The notes under the pieces are model-generated. The model searched no databases, was not told the origin of the DNA, and worked only from the letters and a program-made list of their open reading frames with translations. The translations under genes and the position numbers were made by a program. Positions 61,285 through 64,000 of a DNA stretch of 64,000 bases are shown here, piece by piece. The number at the start of each line of letters is the position of its first letter. Position 1 is the first letter of the stretch. This stretch comes from Halorhabdus salina (GTDB taxonomy: Archaea > Halobacteriota > Halobacteria > Halobacteriales > Haloarculaceae). The stretch covers positions 179,710 to 243,709 of the forward strand of contig NZ_JACDNP010000005.1 in the NCBI RefSeq assembly GCF_013839425.1, given 5' to 3'.

Positions 61285-64000
61285 ATGAGTCAGGCTACGC
61301 TGACCGATCGACCGTACGTCAATTCGAATTTATTCTCAGGCCATTATTTAGATGAACGTATTCAGAGCCGTGACGAATGGGAGTGCGATGAACTCGCCCG
61401 AGAGGCACTCGATGATTTGGAGTCACTATACGAGATGGAAGGGGCGCTCGTCGACGGATACGGAGAGGACGCGTTGGTCGACAACTGGATCGATGGCGTA
61501 CTGGACGTGCTCGGTTATGGAAGCCAGAAGGAAGTGACGCTGCCGGATGGCGGCGGTTATGTGGACGAGTTGCTGTTCGAAGACGGTGAGGCACGGCGCG
61601 ACGCGGCGGAGGTCTACCTGCGTACCGAAGATACCACGGATCTGTTCGAAGGTGGGGTCGGCCTCGTCGAAGCCAAGCAGTGGGACGCCGACTTCACCAC
61701 GGAGTTCAGCGAGCGGCGACAGTATCGCAATGCGTCCCATCAGATCAAGCACTACCTAGAAAAGACGCCCTCGAACATTCAGTGGGGTATTCTGACGAAC
61801 GGGCGTAAGTGGCGGCTATACGGGACGAAAGACTACGAGACACAGACGTACTTCGAGGTCGACCTACCGGAATTGATCGAACGCGGCGATCTTGAAGCGT
61901 TCAAGTATTTCTACGTCTTCTTCCGGCCCGAAGCGTTCCGTGAGTCGTCCGGGACGACGTTTCTTGACGAAGTGCGCTCCGAAAGTGAAACTGCGTCCCA
62001 GGAACTCGGAGAGGATCTGCAGGACAACGTGTTCACGGCCTTGCGGGTGCTCGGTCGTGGGTTCGTCGAGTCCAACGACATGGACATCGATCCCGACGAC
62101 GAGGAGGCCCTGGCGGAACTCAAAGAGCAATCGCTCGTCCTCCTGTATCGGCTGATGTTCGTGCTCTATGCCGAAGCCCGGGAGTTGATCCATCCCGAGG
62201 AGCCGGGGACCAAAGACGAGTACGAGGAGAACTTCAGCCTTGACGCGCTCCGGTTGGAGATCCACGAGGAGATCGGCGAGGTCGACGAGGGATTCGACGC
62301 AGCGTTCAGCGAGTACTCGACGACGTACTGGAACCGTCTGGAGGATCTCTTCCGGCTGATCGACGAGGGCGAGGAGGATCTGGGCATCCCGCCATACAAC
62401 GGTGGGTTGTTCGATCACGAGAAACACGAGTTCCTGACGGAGCACGCGGTGAGCAATCGCTATCTCGCCGAGGTGATCTACCGACTGTCGACGACGCGCA
62501 ACGACGAGGGGCGGTACGTGCTGGCGGACTATGCGGATCTGGACACGCGTCACCTGGGGAGCGTCTACGAGGGTCTGCTCGAACACCAGTTCCGCATCGC
62601 GCCCGAGCAGTATGCGGCAGTCTCCGAGGACGGCGGCCAGGTTTGGAAAGCTGCCGACGAGGTGACTGTCGCCGATGCCGTCGAGACCGTGCCCGAGGGT
62701 GGGCTGTACGTTGTCAACGACGAGGGCGAGCGCAAGGCGACTGGGGCGTACTACACGCCGGATTACGTTGTGACGTACATCGTCGAGGAGACAGTCGGGC
62801 CGCTGGTCGAGGAGATCCGTGCGGAGTTAGCCGAACAGGGGTACGAACCGGGCACGCGGGAATTTCTCGCGCCATTCGTTCGCGAGATCACCGACCTCCG
62901 TATCCTGGACCCCGCAATGGGAAGCGGACACTTCCTCACAAAGGCGACGGGATACCTCGCAGACGAGGTGATGAGTGAGTACCGGGCGGTAGAAGTCGAG
63001 ATGGAGCAAACTTTCGACGAGGAAGCCATTCGACGGGACATCGCCAAGGAGTGCATCTACGGCGTGGACGTCAACGGCATGGCGGTCGAACTGGCGAAGC
63101 TATCGATGTGGTTGGAGACGCTGGCGACCGACCAGCCCCTTGCCTTCCTCGATCACCACCTCAAGACCGGGAACTCCCTGGTTGGCTCGGACGTGACGGC
63201 GGTCCTCAGCGAGGACGACGAGGACGAGGACGGGCAATTGACGCTCACGCAGGCGTTCTCGCGGGTCCGGCGGAACACACTCGATCACGTCATGGACCTG
63301 ATGGCCGACCTGCTGTCGATCGGCAACGAGACGTTGGACGACGTCCACTCGATGGAAGAGACGTATGCCGAAATTCGCGATGATCCGCTCTATCGGCGGC
63401 TGTTCGAGTTGACGACAGTCCACACCGCCGAGCAGTTCGGGGTGAGCGTGCCCGAGGACGCCTACGAGCAGATGGCCGACGCGATCGAGGACGAAGACGA
63501 CTGGGCCGACATTCGGGAGGAAGACTGGTTCGAGGACGCCCAGGCGCTGGCCGACGAACAGACGTTCTTCCACTGGGAACTGGAGTACCCCGAAGTGTTC
63601 TTCGATGAAGACGGGGAGAAACGCGCGGATGCCGGATTTGATGCGGTGATCGGGAATCCGCCGTACGCACCGATTCAGCGCCTAAATGAAAAAGACACTC
63701 ACTATTATAATGAAAAGTTCAATAATACGTTTGGAAATTACGACCTATATATCCCGTTTGTTGAAAAGGGAGCTGAAATCCTTGCATCCAGCGGAAAATT
63801 CGGATATATTCTACCAAATAAGCTATTCCAGGTGGACTATGGGGAGAAACTACGAGGGCAATTAGCATCTAATGCTTTGCTCTCTCAGATTGTAGATTTT
63901 GGATCTAATCAAGTTTTCAAAGAAGCTGCCACAACCTATACTGCACTATTGTTCCTTGATGAGAAGGAATCTGATGAAGTACTATATTGGGGATTGGAAG
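61285..64000 (+). CDS. Eco57I-type (type IIG) restriction-modification enzyme, 3' end beyond window
   Basis: At least 905 residues are present from the ATG at 61285. The N-terminal part (about 80-180) looks like a PD-(D/E)xK nuclease: Asp94 in GGYVDELLFED and Glu129-Ala-Lys131 in GVGLVEAKQWD. The N6-adenine methyltransferase core has motif I ILDPAMGSGHFLTKATG (Asp542) and the catalytic VIGNPPYAPIQ (residues 791-794 NPPY). Beyond 63,670 the DNA turns clearly A+T-rich, in the target-recognition part. Nuclease plus methylase in one chain is the type IIG layout; a BREX PglX or DISARM-type methylase is an alternative because the end is unseen. Confidence 0.88.
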   Translation, partial: MSQATLTDRPYVNSNLFSGHYLDERIQSRDEWECDELAREALDDLESLYEMEGALVDGYGEDALVDNWIDGVLDVLGYGSQKEVTLPDGGGYVDELLFEDGEARRDAAEVYLRTEDTTDLFEGGVGLVEAKQWDADFTTEFSERRQYRNASHQIKHYLEKTPSNIQWGILTNGRKWRLYGTKDYETQTYFEVDLPELIERGDLEAFKYFYVFFRPEAFRESSGTTFLDEVRSESETASQELGEDLQDNVFTALRVLGRGFVESNDMDIDPDDEEALAELKEQSLVLLYRLMFVLYAEARELIHPEEPGTKDEYEENFSLDALRLEIHEEIGEVDEGFDAAFSEYSTTYWNRLEDLFRLIDEGEEDLGIPPYNGGLFDHEKHEFLTEHAVSNRYLAEVIYRLSTTRNDEGRYVLADYADLDTRHLGSVYEGLLEHQFRIAPEQYAAVSEDGGQVWKAADEVTVADAVETVPEGGLYVVNDEGERKATGAYYTPDYVVTYIVEETVGPLVEEIRAELAEQGYEPGTREFLAPFVREITDLRILDPAMGSGHFLTKATGYLADEVMSEYRAVEVEMEQTFDEEAIRRDIAKECIYGVDVNGMAVELAKLSMWLETLATDQPLAFLDHHLKTGNSLVGSDVTAVLSEDDEDEDGQLTLTQAFSRVRRNTLDHVMDLMADLLSIGNETLDDVHSMEETYAEIRDDPLYRRLFELTTVHTAEQFGVSVPEDAYEQMADAIEDEDDWADIREEDWFEDAQALADEQTFFHWELEYPEVFFDEDGEKRADAGFDAVIGNPPYAPIQRLNEKDTHYYNEKFNNTFGNYDLYIPFVEKGAEILASSGKFGYILPNKLFQVDYGEKLRGQLASNALLSQIVDFGSNQVFKEAATTYTALLFLDEKESDEVLYWGLE

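Overview
The window is chromosome-like DNA from a haloarchaeon (class Halobacteria). The coding DNA is GC-rich, the predicted proteins are very acidic, many genes seem leaderless with an archaeal TATA-like box about 25-30 nt upstream, and there are hallmark genes: SAMP1, archaeal GatD, fibrillarin/Nop5, haloarchaeal gamma-glutamylcysteine ligase, split GMP synthase subunit B and archaeal CoaD. The genus cannot be fixed from sequence alone; a Halorhabdus-like organism is only a guess.

Layout. 1-3.2 kb: end of a PIN-ATPase, then an AGE-family sugar isomerase/epimerase plus PfkB sugar kinase pair. 3.4-6.7 kb: a tyrosine recombinase operon next to a gene-poor, AT-richer, decayed stretch with a hairpin cluster. 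6.7-11 kb: a sensor kinase with an unusual C-terminal lectin-like domain, AmrB/MEMO, and an MtaB-type tRNA methylthiotransferase. 11-20 kb: membrane genes, including HPP-USP, a K+ channel and two divergent paralogous membrane proteins with RCK_C-like ends, then SAMP1. 20-31 kb: gatD, regulators, an exported proline/glycine repeat protein, a Vms1-like release factor homologue, a GCS-like ligase, USP, thrS and PspA. 31-43 kb: pyrG-guaA nucleotide block, a frameshifted moaB-like gene, a 7TM sensor kinase, idi, an Lrp/carA divergent pair with an operator-like palindrome and hairpin repeats, an Ntn-hydrolase asparaginase and small conserved proteins.

43.6-51.3 kb: a four-gene overlapping operon, prkA - second prkA-like - yeaH - spoVR, which is an archaeal version of a widespread stress/kinase module of unknown mechanism. 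51.6-56 kb: a SipW/TasA-like secretion cluster (two substrates flanking a dedicated signal peptidase, and a third camelysin-like protein further on), interrupted by a complete IS6-family insertion with an 8-bp target duplication. 56.2-60.6 kb: housekeeping genes (yjbQ, nop5-flpA, gshA, wHTH, coaD, mini-TFB). 60.7-64 kb: tRNA-Leu(UAG) with a duplicated 3' end (att-like), an inverted-repeat-rich non-coding zone, and a large Eco57I-type restriction-methylase whose target-recognition part has abruptly different base composition.

The best candidates for new biology are the histidine kinase-lectin fusion, the K+ channel/RCK_C membrane pair, the dual-PrkA operon, the SipW cluster and the tRNA-Leu restriction locus with a swapped specificity region.
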